From positions 146,865-210,864 of the forward strand of contig NZ_FOGC01000003.1 of the NCBI RefSeq assembly GCF_900111105.1: a stretch of 64,000 nucleotides of DNA, written 5' to 3'. The position numbers were made by a program, and so were the translations under genes. The DNA is from Rosenbergiella nectarea (lineage in GTDB: Bacteria > Pseudomonadota > Gammaproteobacteria > Enterobacterales > Enterobacteriaceae). This document shows, piece by piece, positions 21,444 to 33,219 of this stretch (the stretch's first letter is position 1; each line of letters starts with the position of its first letter). Under the pieces are notes generated by a model. The model was not told the origin of the DNA, ran no database searches, and saw nothing but the letters and a program-made list of their open reading frames with translations.

Positions 21444-22613
21444 ATGCAACATCCAAAACTTTTCTTTGTCTACCTCGCCCTACTGAGCATGCTTGGCTTT
21501 CTGGCAACCGATATGTATCTCCCTGCGTTTACCGCTATGCAAGACTATCTGGCGACAAGTGCCAATATGGTCAGTGCGAGTCTGAGTTTATTCTTGGCAG
21601 GGTTCTGTTGCGCGCAGTTATTCTGGGGGCCTTTATCCGATAAAATTGGTCGCCGAACCGTATTAGTCTACGGCCTATCAGTGTTCACCCTGAGCTGTCT
21701 AGCCGTAGTATGGGTCACTGATGCCCGTGTTTTACTGGTCCTGAGATTCCTTCAGGCCTGTGGGGTGTGTGCAGCAGCAGTGTGCTGGCAGTCTTTAGTG
21801 CTTGACCATTTTCTTAAGGAGAAGGCGCATAAAATGTTCGCGGCGATCATGCCGCTAGTCGCCCTTTCACCCGCCCTCGCACCCTTGATTGGCGCGTGGC
21901 TGATTAGCCACTTTGACTGGCAAGCCATATTCGTGACCTTAACATTAATCAGCGCCATCTTATTGGCGCTGACTTTCTACTTACTGCCACCAGCCCGCTT
22001 GCCCTCTTCAACAAAGTCTGAGCATTTGCCTTATAAGACATTGCTGTTACAGCCGCAATTTACTGGCAACATTGTTATCTATGCCGCCTGTTCAGCCAGT
22101 TTTTTTGCGTGGTTAACGGGGTCGCCTTTTATTATGGGACAATTAGGGTTAAGCCCAAGTGAGATTGGGTTGAGCTATATCCCCCAAACCGTAACCTTCT
22201 TAATCGGTGGTTTTGGTTGCCGTGCCTTACTGAATCGTTTTAACGGCGAACAACTTTTACCTTGGTTATTGTTCGCCTACTTGGTGAGTGTCTCTGCTCT
22301 GTTAGCCGTCGGTTTATGGATGACCCCTTCGCTTACACGATTACTGGTCCCTTTTAGTGTAATGGCCATGGCAAACGGGGCTATCTACCCTATCGTGGTG
22401 TCGAAAGCATTAAAAGCGTTCCCTGAACACAGTGGTAAAGCCGCTTCTGTACAAAATTTTACCCAGCTTGGCTTATGTTTTCTCTACAGCCTCTGGGTTT
22501 CTTCACAGATTGAACAGGTTATCAGTATTACCGTGATCGCCATGGCATCCACCCTAATTTTGGCGTTAATCGGCTATTTCACCCAAGCACAGGTCAATAA
22601 ACCCTCTCGCTAA
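21444..22613 (+). CDS. punC: Purine nucleoside MFS transporter PunC (YdhC)
   Basis: 389 aa, 12 helices, Bcr/CflA-like branch of the major facilitator superfamily (E. coli 403 aa). The motif GPLSDKIGRRTVL in loop 2-3 and the N-terminal ATDMYLPAF are typical. In E. coli it takes up adenosine and related nucleosides under PunR control. Next to purR and divergent from punR, keeping a small purine module together. Confidence 0.9.
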   Translation: MQHPKLFFVYLALLSMLGFLATDMYLPAFTAMQDYLATSANMVSASLSLFLAGFCCAQLFWGPLSDKIGRRTVLVYGLSVFTLSCLAVVWVTDARVLLVLRFLQACGVCAAAVCWQSLVLDHFLKEKAHKMFAAIMPLVALSPALAPLIGAWLISHFDWQAIFVTLTLISAILLALTFYLLPPARLPSSTKSEHLPYKTLLLQPQFTGNIVIYAACSASFFAWLTGSPFIMGQLGLSPSEIGLSYIPQTVTFLIGGFGCRALLNRFNGEQLLPWLLFAYLVSVSALLAVGLWMTPSLTRLLVPFSVMAMANGAIYPIVVSKALKAFPEHSGKAASVQNFTQLGLCFLYSLWVSSQIEQVISITVIAMASTLILALIGYFTQAQVNKPSR

Positions 22614-22823
22614 CGCGCGTTCCTTCCATACTTATTCTCTATTGAACTCTACCGAAGTCAGTCCTATACTGATTTCGGTGGATGACGTTATACAAAACTT
22701 TACGCAACCACTGCATTATAAAAATAATAAGTAGTCACTGATGAATAGCTGTTTACCTTTCTCCGGAAAGTCATGCAACCGCTTCCAAGCGTAGTGTGTT
22801 ATTTGAACAGGTGATATACGCAT

Positions 22824-23972
22824 ATGTCTACGTCATGTATTGAAGAAGTTAATTTAAAAGAAGATCATTGGTTTCGTATTGCACATGAGCTACTCGACAG
22901 TGCAGATATTCAGATTAACGGTTCACGGCCTGGCGATATACGTGTCGTCAATCAGCAATTTTTCAAACGCGTATTACAAGAAGGTTCTTTAGGCTTAGGT
23001 GAAAGTTATATGGACGGTTGGTGGGAGTGCGACCGACTGGATATTTTTTTCACAAAGGTTCTGCGCCATAAGTTAGATCATCAACTCCCCCATCATTTTA
23101 AAGATACGTTACGCATCGCTACCGCGAGACTCACCAATCTTCAGTCGAAAAAACGGGCGTGGATTGTTGGGAAAGAACATTATGACCTGGGGAATGATCT
23201 CTTTTCATTAATGCTCGATCCTTATATGCAATATTCGTGCGGTTATTGGTCCACTGCGTCTACCCTTGAAGCCGCTCAGGAAGCCAAACTCGACTTAATT
23301 TGTCGTAAATTACACCTTCAGCCCGGTATGACTTTATTAGATATTGGTTGTGGTTGGGGGGGACTCTCGGAATATGCCGCCAAACATTATCAGGTCAAGG
23401 TCAAGGGCGTGACGATTTCTGCCGAGCAGCAGAAAATGGCTCAGCAACGCTGTGCGGGACTAGATGTTGAAATTTTACTGCAAGATTACCGCGACCTTCA
23501 CGAGCAATTTGACCGTATCGTGTCGGTCGGAATGTTTGAACATGTGGGGCCTAAAAACTATGCTACCTATTTTGAGGTAGCAGCCAGAAACCTCAAACCC
23601 GATGGGCTATTTGTGTTGCATACTATTGGATCGAACCATACGAATCTCCATGTCGATCCGTGGATTGATAAATACATTTTCCCCAACGGTTGCTTACCCT
23701 CTGTCAAACAGATTGCAGAATACAGTGAACCGCATTTTGTGATGGAAGATTGGCATAACTTTGGTCCCGACTACGATAAAACGTTAATGGCGTGGTATGA
23801 AAGGTTTCTTGCCGCGTGGCCAGAACTTTCGCAGCGTTACGATCCGCGTTTTAAGCGTATGTTTACTTATTACCTCAATGCCTGCGCGGGTGCGTTTCGT
23901 TCGCGTGATATTCAGCTTTGGCAGGTGGTATTCAGTCGCGGGATTGACGGCGGATTAAGGGTGGCACGCTAA
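22824..23972 (+). CDS. cfa: Cyclopropane-fatty-acyl-phospholipid synthase
   Basis: 382 aa, same length as E. coli Cfa. Methylates unsaturated acyl chains of membrane phospholipids using S-adenosylmethionine. The SAM-binding motif LLDIGCGWGG is at about 170-179 and the conserved C139 lies in MQYSCGYW. The 210-bp upstream gap is close to the long untranslated leader of E. coli cfa, which is a target of several small RNAs; pairing sites were not resolved here. Confidence 0.97.
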   Translation: MSTSCIEEVNLKEDHWFRIAHELLDSADIQINGSRPGDIRVVNQQFFKRVLQEGSLGLGESYMDGWWECDRLDIFFTKVLRHKLDHQLPHHFKDTLRIATARLTNLQSKKRAWIVGKEHYDLGNDLFSLMLDPYMQYSCGYWSTASTLEAAQEAKLDLICRKLHLQPGMTLLDIGCGWGGLSEYAAKHYQVKVKGVTISAEQQKMAQQRCAGLDVEILLQDYRDLHEQFDRIVSVGMFEHVGPKNYATYFEVAARNLKPDGLFVLHTIGSNHTNLHVDPWIDKYIFPNGCLPSVKQIAEYSEPHFVMEDWHNFGPDYDKTLMAWYERFLAAWPELSQRYDPRFKRMFTYYLNACAGAFRSRDIQLWQVVFSRGIDGGLRVAR

Positions 23973-23980
23973 ATTAAAGA

Positions 23981-24007
23981 AGCTCCCTTCACTCGGGAGC
24001 TTGTTTT
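23981..24007. terminator. Bidirectional terminator between cfa and ribC
   Basis: AGCTCCC / GGGAGCT stem with a 7-nt loop. Followed on the plus strand by TGTTTT, and on the minus strand by TCTTTAATTT, between convergent genes. Confidence 0.85.
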
Positions 24008-24011
24008 ACTG

Positions 24012-24620
24012 TTATTTTTTATTCAGCATTCTTTCAACAGTATCGACAATAGCTTGCGTCTGCGTATCAATTTCGATATTAACGCTGTCACCTAATTTGC
24101 GCTCAGAGAGTAATGTACGTTCCAACGTTTCGGGGATAAGATGCACGCAGAAACGCCGCTCTGTCACATCGCCTAGGGTTAGGCTACAGCCATCAATCCC
24201 AATAAAACCTTTATGAAGAATATATTTCATTAAGTTTGGATCGTTGATGTCAAACCAGACTTCACGGTTATGCTCGGATTGAATTATTTTACTTACCGAA
24301 GCTTGGGCCATAATATGACCGGACATTAAGTGCCCACCGATTTCGTCTGAAAATTTTGCTGCTCGCTCAATATTGACGCGATCTCCGACCGATAATTGTC
24401 CTAGATTCGTGACGCGTAGCGTTTCTTTAATCAAGTCAAAGCTGACGATATTGCCCTCTATCGCCGTGACAGTTAAGCAACAGCCATTGTGCGCAACCGA
24501 TGCGCCAATTTGCAAGGCTTCAAGCCATTCTGCTGGGAATATCACTTTATGGGTCCGAAAAAGCGGTTGTTCTTCTATATCAATAATTTCAGCGGTGCCA
24601 AGCACAATACCAGTAAACAT
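24012..24620 (-). CDS. ribC: Riboflavin synthase, alpha chain
   Basis: 202 aa with the characteristic internal repeat of two lumazine-binding domains ([12 protein letters not shown] at 1 and the second starting near [10 protein letters not shown]). Each has the NGCCLTV / DGCSLTL substrate-binding motif. Converts two 6,7-dimethyl-8-ribityllumazine to riboflavin. About 11 residues shorter at the C-terminus than E. coli RibC (213 aa), which should not affect the barrels. Also called ribE in other bacteria. Confidence 0.95.
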   Translation of the reverse strand: MFTGIVLGTAEIIDIEEQPLFRTHKVIFPAEWLEALQIGASVAHNGCCLTVTAIEGNIVSFDLIKETLRVTNLGQLSVGDRVNIERAAKFSDEIGGHLMSGHIMAQASVSKIIQSEHNREVWFDINDPNLMKYILHKGFIGIDGCSLTLGDVTERRFCVHLIPETLERTLLSERKLGDSVNIEIDTQTQAIVDTVERMLNKK

Positions 24621-24780
24621 TTCTTCCCCCTTATTTTGCTCCAGATTATCACAGATTACGTCGTATTCATGACTAGCCAGTGCGGTGAGAGAAAATAATT
24701 ATGGTTTTCTCCTTTATGAATGCACGCCATTCGGCGATGATAGCTTGAGATTGGGATAATAATTACGTTAAGGATATCCA

Positions 24781-26154
24781 GTGCGAAAGTATTTTAAAGA
24801 AGCTAAACAGTTACTTGTGTTAGCTATTCCTGTCATTTTGTCGCAAACCTCGCAAACCGCGATGGGGTTTGTTGATACGACAATGGCGGGTTCGGTGAGT
24901 GCAACCGATATGGCGGCCGTTGCGATCGGTACCTCAATATGGCTACCTGTGATTCTCTTCGCATTAGGGATATTAATGGCGATCACGCCCACGGTAGCTC
25001 ATTTTGCGGGCTCGGGACGTAGAAACAAAGTAGGCGATCATGTTCAACAAGGTTTATGGCTTGCCACCTTCCTGTCAATTTTCGTCATTGCCATCATCTG
25101 GAATGCCGGAATATTTATTCGTGCCATGTCAGGAATCGATCCCAAGATGGCAGATATTGCTGAACGTTATCTGCACGCTCTGATGTGGGGAGCGCCTGGA
25201 TTTCTTTACTTTCAAGTTATTCGCGACCAATGTGACGGCCTATCAAAGACAGCGCCGAGTATGGTCTTCGGTTTTATCGGGTTACTGTGCAATATCCCGA
25301 TTAACTATATCTTTATTTATGGTCATTTTGGTATGCCTGCACTGGGTGGGGTCGGCTGTGGTGTCGCCACCGCTTCCGTCTATTGGTTAATGTTTTTGGG
25401 CCTCTGGCTATGGACCAAAAAATCTCGTAGCCTACAAGATATCCGCCCCACTGTTCGCTGGGCTAAACCCAACTTTAGAGTTATCGCTCGGATTATCACA
25501 CTTGGATTACCCATCGCCTCTGCCCTGTTTTTTGAGGTAACTCTGTTTGCGGTGGTGGCAATATTAGTTTCTCCTCTGGGCGTTGTTGAGGTTGCTGGGC
25601 ACCAAATTGCGCTGAACTTTAGCTCATTGATGTTTGTTATTCCGTTATCCATGGGAATTGCGAGTACTATCCGCGTAGGCTATCAGTTAGGCCGTGGGTC
25701 GACGGAAGGCGCGCGAGTCGCCGCCTGGACATCTCAAGCTGTCGGACTATGTTTTGTCTGTTGTACGGCCATCGCGACGGTCGTATTCCGGCATGATATT
25801 GCGCGGTTATATAATGATAATCCTGCTGTTGTCGCGCTGGCGGGACAGTTAATGTTTCTTGCAGCAATTTATCAATGCTCAGACAGTGTACAAGTCATTG
25901 GAAGTGGGATACTACGCGGCTACAAAGATACTCGAGCTATATTCTTTATTACCTTCATTGCTTATTGGCTATTGGGACTCCCCTGCGGCTACATTTTAGC
26001 ATTAACGGATGTCGTCGTACCGCGCATGGGACCCGCTGGCTTCTGGTGTGGCTTCATCATCGGGTTGACCTCCGCGGCGATAATGATGGTTTCACGTATC
26101 ATTACCTTGCAGAAAAAACCGCCTAATGTGATTTTAACTCGCGCAAGCCGATAA
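24781..26154 (+). CDS. mdtK: Multidrug/Na+ antiporter MdtK (MATE family)
   Basis: 457 aa, equal to E. coli MdtK (NorM-type), 12 helices. Extrudes cationic drugs in exchange for sodium or protons. Starts with GTG at 24781 behind AAGGA; the first residues [11 protein letters not shown] fit the family. Followed by two tRNA-Val genes, the same neighbourhood as E. coli mdtK-valVW. Confidence 0.96.
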   Translation: MRKYFKEAKQLLVLAIPVILSQTSQTAMGFVDTTMAGSVSATDMAAVAIGTSIWLPVILFALGILMAITPTVAHFAGSGRRNKVGDHVQQGLWLATFLSIFVIAIIWNAGIFIRAMSGIDPKMADIAERYLHALMWGAPGFLYFQVIRDQCDGLSKTAPSMVFGFIGLLCNIPINYIFIYGHFGMPALGGVGCGVATASVYWLMFLGLWLWTKKSRSLQDIRPTVRWAKPNFRVIARIITLGLPIASALFFEVTLFAVVAILVSPLGVVEVAGHQIALNFSSLMFVIPLSMGIASTIRVGYQLGRGSTEGARVAAWTSQAVGLCFVCCTAIATVVFRHDIARLYNDNPAVVALAGQLMFLAAIYQCSDSVQVIGSGILRGYKDTRAIFFITFIAYWLLGLPCGYILALTDVVVPRMGPAGFWCGFIIGLTSAAIMMVSRIITLQKKPPNVILTRASR

Positions 26155-26230
26155 ACAGTGCGTGAAATGATTAAAATTTCCACTCACTGATTAGATGTCA
26201 ACCATTTAGCAGATATTTATGGTTTTCTGC

Positions 26231-26259
26231 TTGCCAGTCGCTAAGGATGCCGTTAATAT
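26231..26259 (+). promoter_or_regulatory. Promoter of the tRNA-Val pair
   Basis: TTGCCA (26231-26236) and TAATAT (26254-26259) with exactly 17 bp between them, followed by a GC-rich stretch (CGTCCCGC) near the expected start point, typical of stringently controlled tRNA promoters. First tRNA begins 27 bases downstream of the -10. Confidence 0.7.
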
Positions 26260-26286
26260 TCGTCCCGCTGCCGCAATGCAGCGTGT

Positions 26287-26363
26287 GCGTCCGTAGCTCA
26301 GTTGGTTAGAGCACCACCTTGACATGGTGGGGGTCGGTGGTTCGAGTCCACTCGGACGCACCA
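26287..26363 (+). tRNA. valV: tRNA-Val (anticodon GAC)
   Basis: 77 nt with encoded CCA. Acceptor stem GCGTCCG/CGGACGC, D-arm AGCTCAGTTGGTTAGAGC, anticodon loop TTGACAT with anticodon GAC, T-arm GTTCGAGTCC. Position after mdtK matches E. coli valV. Confidence 0.98.
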
Positions 26364-26379
26364 AATCTAGCGTTATTCT

Positions 26380-26456
26380 GCGTCCGTAGCTCAGTTGGTT
26401 AGAGCACCACCTTGACATGGTGGGGGTCGGTGGTTCGAGTCCACTCGGACGCACCA
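26380..26456 (+). tRNA. valW: tRNA-Val (anticodon GAC), second copy
   Basis: Identical 77-nt copy of the preceding tRNA, separated by a 16-nt spacer; one transcript expected. Confidence 0.98.
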
Positions 26457-26806
26457 TAAGTCACCGAACCATTCAAACGCCTCAGCTTACCGTTTATATC
26501 CTTTCTCTCTAAAATAAATTTACTTTTATCGTAGTTTCTTTTAGTTAACTCGACTAAATAATTACCTCTCCCTTTTAAACTTTTCTATTAAAGTAATAAT
26601 TAATTTAAAATATCTTTCCCTCTGAATTAATCTTATGATAAAGCTAATTTAGTGATCTTCATCCCACAGCGTTAATTGTTAACAAGCCTTTATAACGTGA
26701 GCAGGTTAAATTTTACCTCTCAACTTTAGCGAGATAATTATCAACCTTAAACCTCTGCCTCTGGCTGAAGTTAGGTCAGCTCTGCTATAAAATTAAAGGA
26801 TGAATT
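26457..26806. other. AT-rich intergenic region upstream of treB
   Basis: 350 bp without a coding region, very AT-rich. It contains a short palindrome GTTAATTGTTAAC (26671-26683) and an imperfect CRP-like half site (AGTGATCTTCATCCCA, beginning near 26651). No treR gene or clear TreR operator was recognised. It must hold the treB promoter. Confidence 0.4.
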
Positions 26807-28231
26807 ATGAGTAAGCTGCATCAAAATGAAATTGATAGCCTCGTGAAATTACTCGGTGGGCAGGCTAATATTAATAGTGTCAGCCATTGTATTACACGTT
26901 TACGATTAGTCCTTAACGATCCAAGCCTCGCCAAACCCAAAGAGATTGAAAAGCTCCCGATGGTAAAGGGTTGTTTTACGAATGCAGGGCAGTTTCAGGT
27001 CGTGATCGGACCGCAGGTAACGGAATATTATCAAGCCTTAATGGATACCCTTGATCTCTCAAGTTCAGATAAATCCTCTATTCGCCAAGCCGCTCGAAAA
27101 AATATGTCTTTATCAGAGGCCGCCTTTTCGCATATCGCCGAAATATTTTTTCCCCTACTCCCTGCATTAATTAGTGGCGGCCTAATATTGGGGTTTAGAA
27201 ATATTATTGGCGATATTCCTTTCCAGAATGGTCTGACCCTCGCTCAACTCTATCCCGTCTGGCAGACTATCTATGAATTACTTTGGTTACCCGGCGAAGC
27301 TATTTTTATGTTTTTACCGGTCGCGGTATGTTGGTCAACGGTCACTAAAATGAAAGGAACCCCCATATTAGGGATTATATTAGGTATCACCTTAGTTTCC
27401 CCTCAATTAATGAACTCTTATTTATTAGGTCAACAAATTCCGGAAATTTGGGATTTTGGTTGGTTTAGTCTGGAAAAAGTAGGGTATCAAGCGCAAGTCA
27501 TCCCTTCAATACTCGCGGGGATGATGTTAGCCCTGATTGAGCGGCAGCTCACCCGCATTGTTCCTCTTTCCTTAAATTTGGTGTTAGTGCCCGTCACGTC
27601 ATTACTCTTCGCCATCCCATTAGCCCATGCGCTCATTGGCCCCTTTGGTCGTTTACTCGGCGAAGGCGTGGCGTTTATCGTTCAGTATGTTATGACCGGA
27701 AGTTTAGCGCCAATTGGCGCAGCGCTGTTTGGTTTTCTTTATGCGCCTCTGGTAATCACTGGCATCCATCAAACGACTCTAGCGATTGATATGCAGATGA
27801 TTCAAAGCATGGGGGGCACACCGGTATGGCCATTGATTGCGCTATCGAACATCGCCCAAGCCTCAGCAGTGGTTGCAATAATCCTAAGGGATAAACGTCG
27901 TCAACAGCGCGACGTTGCGGTTCCCGCAGCGATAGCCGCTTATCTAGGCGTGACTGAACCTGCAATGTATGGCGTGAACTTGAAGTACCGATACCCCATG
28001 CTTTGCGCCATGATCGGCTCAGCTCTCGCCGGTTTGCTCTGTGGCGTTAATCAGGTACTTGCCAATGGTATAGGTGTCGGCGGTCTACCAGGCATCCTCT
28101 CTATCCAGCCGCAGTTTTGGTTAACCTTTTTCTTCGCCATGCTTATCGCTATCGCCGTACCGATAATTCTGACCTTGTTGATCGCAAACTATTTGAGCCG
28201 TCGGCAACCCAATTTATCTGTTGAAGAGTGA
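26807..28231 (+). CDS. treB: Trehalose-specific PTS enzyme IIBC
   Basis: 474 aa (E. coli TreB 473). N-terminal EIIB domain with phospho-accepting C28 (SHCITRLRLVL) and the family-typical VKGCFTNAGQFQVVIG, then a hydrophobic EIIC domain from about residue 105. Imports trehalose as trehalose-6-phosphate, using EIIA-Glc for phosphate transfer because no EIIA domain is present. Followed by treC 37 bp later. AAAGGA precedes the start. Confidence 0.95.
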   Translation: MSKLHQNEIDSLVKLLGGQANINSVSHCITRLRLVLNDPSLAKPKEIEKLPMVKGCFTNAGQFQVVIGPQVTEYYQALMDTLDLSSSDKSSIRQAARKNMSLSEAAFSHIAEIFFPLLPALISGGLILGFRNIIGDIPFQNGLTLAQLYPVWQTIYELLWLPGEAIFMFLPVAVCWSTVTKMKGTPILGIILGITLVSPQLMNSYLLGQQIPEIWDFGWFSLEKVGYQAQVIPSILAGMMLALIERQLTRIVPLSLNLVLVPVTSLLFAIPLAHALIGPFGRLLGEGVAFIVQYVMTGSLAPIGAALFGFLYAPLVITGIHQTTLAIDMQMIQSMGGTPVWPLIALSNIAQASAVVAIILRDKRRQQRDVAVPAAIAAYLGVTEPAMYGVNLKYRYPMLCAMIGSALAGLLCGVNQVLANGIGVGGLPGILSIQPQFWLTFFFAMLIAIAVPIILTLLIANYLSRRQPNLSVEE

Positions 28232-28268
28232 ATTTTCACCCGTCAACGACTTAAGGAGACATTACCTC

Positions 28269-29930
28269 ATGGAAATAAATTGGTCCCAGGACAAAGTGAT
28301 TTATCAAATTTACCCTAAAAGCTTCCAAGATACGGATCACAATGGCATTGGCGATTTAGCGGGCGTTATCCAGCGACTTGATTATTTACAGTTTCTCGGT
28401 GTAGATATTATTTGGTTGACGCCCATCTATCCCTCCCCCCAAATAGATAATGGGTATGATGTCAGTGACTATTTTACTATAGATCCGCTGTACGGCTCGA
28501 TGGAGGATTTTGAACGACTGGTTCAACAAGCACACCTCAGAAATATACGAATTATGATGGATATGGTGTTTAACCATACTTCGACTGAACATCCTTGGTT
28601 TATTCAGGCATGTGACCCTACGAGCCAGTTTCATCCTTTTTACATCTGGCATGAAGCCCCTGAAAAGGGGTTACCGACTAATTGGGTGTCTAAATTTGGA
28701 GGGAGTGCTTGGCAATGGCAAGAGGACGCCGGGAAGTACTATTTACACCTATTCAGCCCGCAGCAAGCCGATCTGAATTGGGAACATCCGCCTGTGCGTC
28801 AAGCCATCAAAGCTATTTGTCAATTTTGGGCGGCTAAAGGTGTTGATGCATTCCGACTAGATGTGATTAATCTCATTTCCAAACCCGCTGAATTTGTGGA
28901 TGACCCGAACGGGGATGGTCGACAACTCTATACAGACGGGCCTAAGGTGCACCAATACTTACAAGAACTCAGCCGAGATGTCTTCCAGCCCCTTGGCCTC
29001 ATTACGGTGGGTGAAATGTCTTCCACCACCTTATCGCATTGCCAACACTATGCAGCACTTGATCACCGCGAACTGACCATGGCCTTTAATTTTCACCATT
29101 TAAAGGTGGATTACCCTCAAGGCAATAAGTGGCGTTTAGCCCGGCCAAATTTTGTGGAACTTAAGCAGATTATTAATTATTGGCAACAGGGGATGCATCA
29201 ACGCGCCAACACGGCGCTATTTTGGGGGAATCACGATCAGCCTCGCGTCGTTTCTCGGTTCGGTGAAGATAGACACTATCGCGTCGTCTCCGCAAAAATG
29301 CTCGCGATGGTCCTCTACGGTATGCAAGGTACCCCTTTTATTTTTCAAGGCGAAGAGATTGGGATGACCAATGCTGGTTTTACCGATATTTCACACTATC
29401 GGGATATTGAAAGCCTCTCATTTTATACTGAACAAGGCAGTCGTGGCATCCCTACTGCTGAATCACTGGCGATCCTTGCGACGAAATCTCGTGATAACAG
29501 TCGGACTCCGATGCAGTGGGATGAAGGGGTCTACGCGGGGTTTAGTCACGCCGCCCCATGGATAGGCCTTAACCCAAATTACCGTCAAATTAATGTTGCT
29601 GCTGCCATCGCCGACCCAGATTCTATTTTACATACCTATCGCGCACTCATTCGCTTACGTAAGCAGTACGAGGTTATCCAGTTTGGTGACTACATCGACC
29701 TACTCCCCGAACACCCAGAAATTTGGTGCTATCTTCGCCGTTGGAATAATCAACGGTTGTTGGTCGTCGCTAATCTAACGTCTCTCTGCGTCGATTGGTC
29801 CCCACCAACCTCAGTCCCTGACTCACCCTGTCAACTGCTGTGGGCAAATTACCCTACAGTCACCGATTACCCGACCGCAGGTCGGTTAAAACCTTATCAA
29901 GCCGCATGGTGGCTATGTACAGAGGACTAA
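28269..29930 (+). CDS. treC: Trehalose-6-phosphate hydrolase
   Basis: 553 aa from the ATG at 28269 with AAGGAG upstream; the open frame to 28221 overlaps treB and is not needed. Glycoside hydrolase family 13 with the standard blocks DMVFNHTS, GVDAFRLDVIN (nucleophile Asp), VGEMSS (acid/base Glu) and WGNHDQPR. Splits trehalose-6-phosphate into glucose and glucose-6-phosphate. The sequence follows E. coli TreC (551 aa) over its full length. Confidence 0.95.
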   Translation: MEINWSQDKVIYQIYPKSFQDTDHNGIGDLAGVIQRLDYLQFLGVDIIWLTPIYPSPQIDNGYDVSDYFTIDPLYGSMEDFERLVQQAHLRNIRIMMDMVFNHTSTEHPWFIQACDPTSQFHPFYIWHEAPEKGLPTNWVSKFGGSAWQWQEDAGKYYLHLFSPQQADLNWEHPPVRQAIKAICQFWAAKGVDAFRLDVINLISKPAEFVDDPNGDGRQLYTDGPKVHQYLQELSRDVFQPLGLITVGEMSSTTLSHCQHYAALDHRELTMAFNFHHLKVDYPQGNKWRLARPNFVELKQIINYWQQGMHQRANTALFWGNHDQPRVVSRFGEDRHYRVVSAKMLAMVLYGMQGTPFIFQGEEIGMTNAGFTDISHYRDIESLSFYTEQGSRGIPTAESLAILATKSRDNSRTPMQWDEGVYAGFSHAAPWIGLNPNYRQINVAAAIADPDSILHTYRALIRLRKQYEVIQFGDYIDLLPEHPEIWCYLRRWNNQRLLVVANLTSLCVDWSPPTSVPDSPCQLLWANYPTVTDYPTAGRLKPYQAAWWLCTED

Positions 29931-30023
29931 TAATCCGGTGAGGCGAGTTCATGGCCGAAGCTGCCAGCCACTACCTCCCTTTATCACTACTTTTTTTTAC
30001 TGTTTGATTGACCTCAGGAGTGA

Positions 30024-31316
<1,293 letters not shown>

Positions 31317-31762
31317 TAAAGACGACTACGGGGTGAGTTGCCAGGGGCTCACACTTTGTCTTACCCCTCTAGAAGATGGTGGCCTCTCTGTGTCACATGC
31401 TATAAGTGACTTTCGAGAGGCCACAATTCATTGAGTTGCATCATTTTGCTATTACTTGTTATTTAGCCGTTAACGAATTCTAGTTGGTTTCCGGACTCTT
31501 AGTGACTATAATATCTCGGTTACCCACTGAAAAGGTCTTTACGAATAGCGTGATAAGATCCTTAACGTACAGAGTGTCTTTCACTCAAAAAATCTTTAGC
31601 TCAATGCGTAAAGCTTTCTCCTACGCATATTGCTTTCTTCGTTTCAAAGATCTCCTTTTCATTTCAAAGAATTCGTTTTACTCCACCTTAGAAGTTTTCC
31701 CAGCGGGCGTCGTTCGCTTTCCCCCGCACAAGTTCATCCATTTCAACTAATAGAAAATTATC
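31317..31762. other. Intergenic region between the porin and pykF
   Basis: 446 bp. The first third holds a long bipartite inverted repeat (31379-31424, listed separately) and a weaker GTGAG/CTCAC hairpin at about 31333-31352. The rest is the presumed promoter and leader of pykF, pyrimidine-rich and with an accidental 88-codon frame (31484-31750) that does not resemble a protein. TGAAACG on the minus strand near 31640 is a partial Cra-type half site; not convincing. Confidence 0.4.
31379..31424. repeat. Bipartite inverted repeat (long hairpin)
   Basis: Perfect outer arms GTGGCCTCTC (31379-31388) and GAGAGGCCAC (31415-31424), and an inner pair GTCAC (31392-31396) / GTGAC (31406-31410) around a 9-nt loop. 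No T-run follows. Function unknown. Confidence 0.7.
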
Positions 31763-33175
31763 ATGAAAAAGACAAAAATCGTCTGTACCATCGGCCCTAA
31801 AACTGAATCAGAAGAGATGCTCACTAAGCTGCTTGATGCAGGTATGAATGTTATGCGTCTAAATTTTTCTCACGGTGATTACAACGAACACGGTCAACGT
31901 ATCGCAAATCTGCGTGCAGTCGTGAGTAAAACCGCTCATCATGCGGCGATACTCCTTGATACTAAAGGCCCAGAAATTCGTACCATGAAGCTGGAAGGCG
32001 GTAATGATGTCTCCTTACAAGCTGGTCAGACCTTTACTTTCACTACCGATCAATCAGTGATTGGTAATCAAGAACGCGTAGCCGTTACCTACTCCGGTTT
32101 TGCCGCAGATTTAAGCATTGGTAATACTGTATTGGTCGATGATGGCTTGTTAGGGTTGGAAGTGGTAGAAGTCACCGAAAACACTGTTGTGTGTAAAGTC
32201 CTTAACAACGGTGACCTCGGTGAGAATAAAGGGGTAAACCTACCAGGCGTTTCCATCCAATTACCTGCCCTCTCTGAAAAAGATAAACGTGACCTAGTCT
32301 TTGGTTGCGAACAAGGTATCGACTTTGTTGCGGCCTCTTTTATCCGCAAACGTTCCGATGTATTGGAAATTCGCGAACACCTAAAACAACATGGTGGCGA
32401 GCATATTCAGATTATCTCCAAAATTGAGAACCAAGAAGGCCTCAATAATTTCGATGAAATCTTAGAAGCTTCGGACGGGATTATGGTGGCCCGTGGTGAT
32501 CTTGGTGTAGAAATCCCGGTTGAAGAAGTAATCTTCGCTCAGAAAATGATGGTGAAGAAATGTAACCAAGCCCGTAAAGTGGTCATCACTGCAACCCAAA
32601 TGCTAGATTCAATGATCAAGAATCCACGTCCAACGCGCGCCGAAGCCGGTGATGTGGCCAACGCAATCCTTGACGGGACTGATGCAGTCATGTTGTCAGG
32701 TGAAAGCGCGAAAGGTAAGTACCCGCTTGAAGCGGTCACCATTATGGCGACCATCTGTCAGCGTACCGATGCCGTGATGAAGAGTCGTATCGACGAGCTT
32801 AAAGAAGGCCGTAAATTACGTATCACTGAAGCGGTATGCCGTGGTGCAGTGGAAACTGCCGAGAAATTGGAGTCGACGTTAATCGTTGTAGCCACTAAAG
32901 GGGGAAAATCTGCGAAGTCTATTCGTAAATACTTCCCTTCAGCGACTATCTTAGCGTTAACGGACAACGAGACAACGTGTCGTCAACTTCTTCTCACTAA
33001 AGGGGTCACAACACACCTGGTTCCAGAAATTACCTCTACTGATGATTTCTACCGTATTGGTAAAGAAATCGCCTTAGCTGAAGGTTTCGCTCAAAAAGGG
33101 GATGTTGTCGTAATGGTGTCCGGCGCATTAGTCCCTAGCGGAACAACCAATACTGCCTCTGTGCACGTGGTATAA
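31763..33175 (+). CDS. pykF: Pyruvate kinase I (PykF)
   Basis: 470 aa, identical in length to E. coli PykF. Makes pyruvate and ATP from phosphoenolpyruvate; activated by fructose-1,6-bisphosphate. Starts [20 protein letters not shown] as PykF does; the active-site signature is in [17 protein letters not shown] and [12 protein letters not shown]. Ends with [19 protein letters not shown], the PykF-type effector-site end. The lpp gene follows as in E. coli. Confidence 0.97.
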   Translation: MKKTKIVCTIGPKTESEEMLTKLLDAGMNVMRLNFSHGDYNEHGQRIANLRAVVSKTAHHAAILLDTKGPEIRTMKLEGGNDVSLQAGQTFTFTTDQSVIGNQERVAVTYSGFAADLSIGNTVLVDDGLLGLEVVEVTENTVVCKVLNNGDLGENKGVNLPGVSIQLPALSEKDKRDLVFGCEQGIDFVAASFIRKRSDVLEIREHLKQHGGEHIQIISKIENQEGLNNFDEILEASDGIMVARGDLGVEIPVEEVIFAQKMMVKKCNQARKVVITATQMLDSMIKNPRPTRAEAGDVANAILDGTDAVMLSGESAKGKYPLEAVTIMATICQRTDAVMKSRIDELKEGRKLRITEAVCRGAVETAEKLESTLIVVATKGGKSAKSIRKYFPSATILALTDNETTCRQLLLTKGVTTHLVPEITSTDDFYRIGKEIALAEGFAQKGDVVVMVSGALVPSGTTNTASVHVV

Positions 33176-33193
33176 CCCTAATCAATTCCTAAA

Positions 33194-33219
33194 GGTCAGG
33201 TTTCCCTGGCCTTTTTTTT
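33194..33219 (+). terminator. Terminator of pykF
   Basis: GGTCAGG-TTTC-CCTGGCC followed by eight T, 19 bases after the stop. Confidence 0.9.

Noticed and set aside
26206-26457. Minus-strand frame of 83 codons with the repeated sequence SGLEPPTPTMSRW
   Set aside because: It is the reverse complement of the two tRNA-Val genes, a well-known spurious protein prediction.
26641-26806. TreR or strong CRP operator before treB
   Set aside because: The only candidates (GTTAATTGTTAAC and a half-matching CRP site) are too weak to assign to a regulator.
31484-31750. 88-codon plus-strand frame before pykF
   Set aside because: No protein-like motif or ribosome site; lies in the leader/promoter region of pykF and resembles chance coding of a pyrimidine-rich strand.
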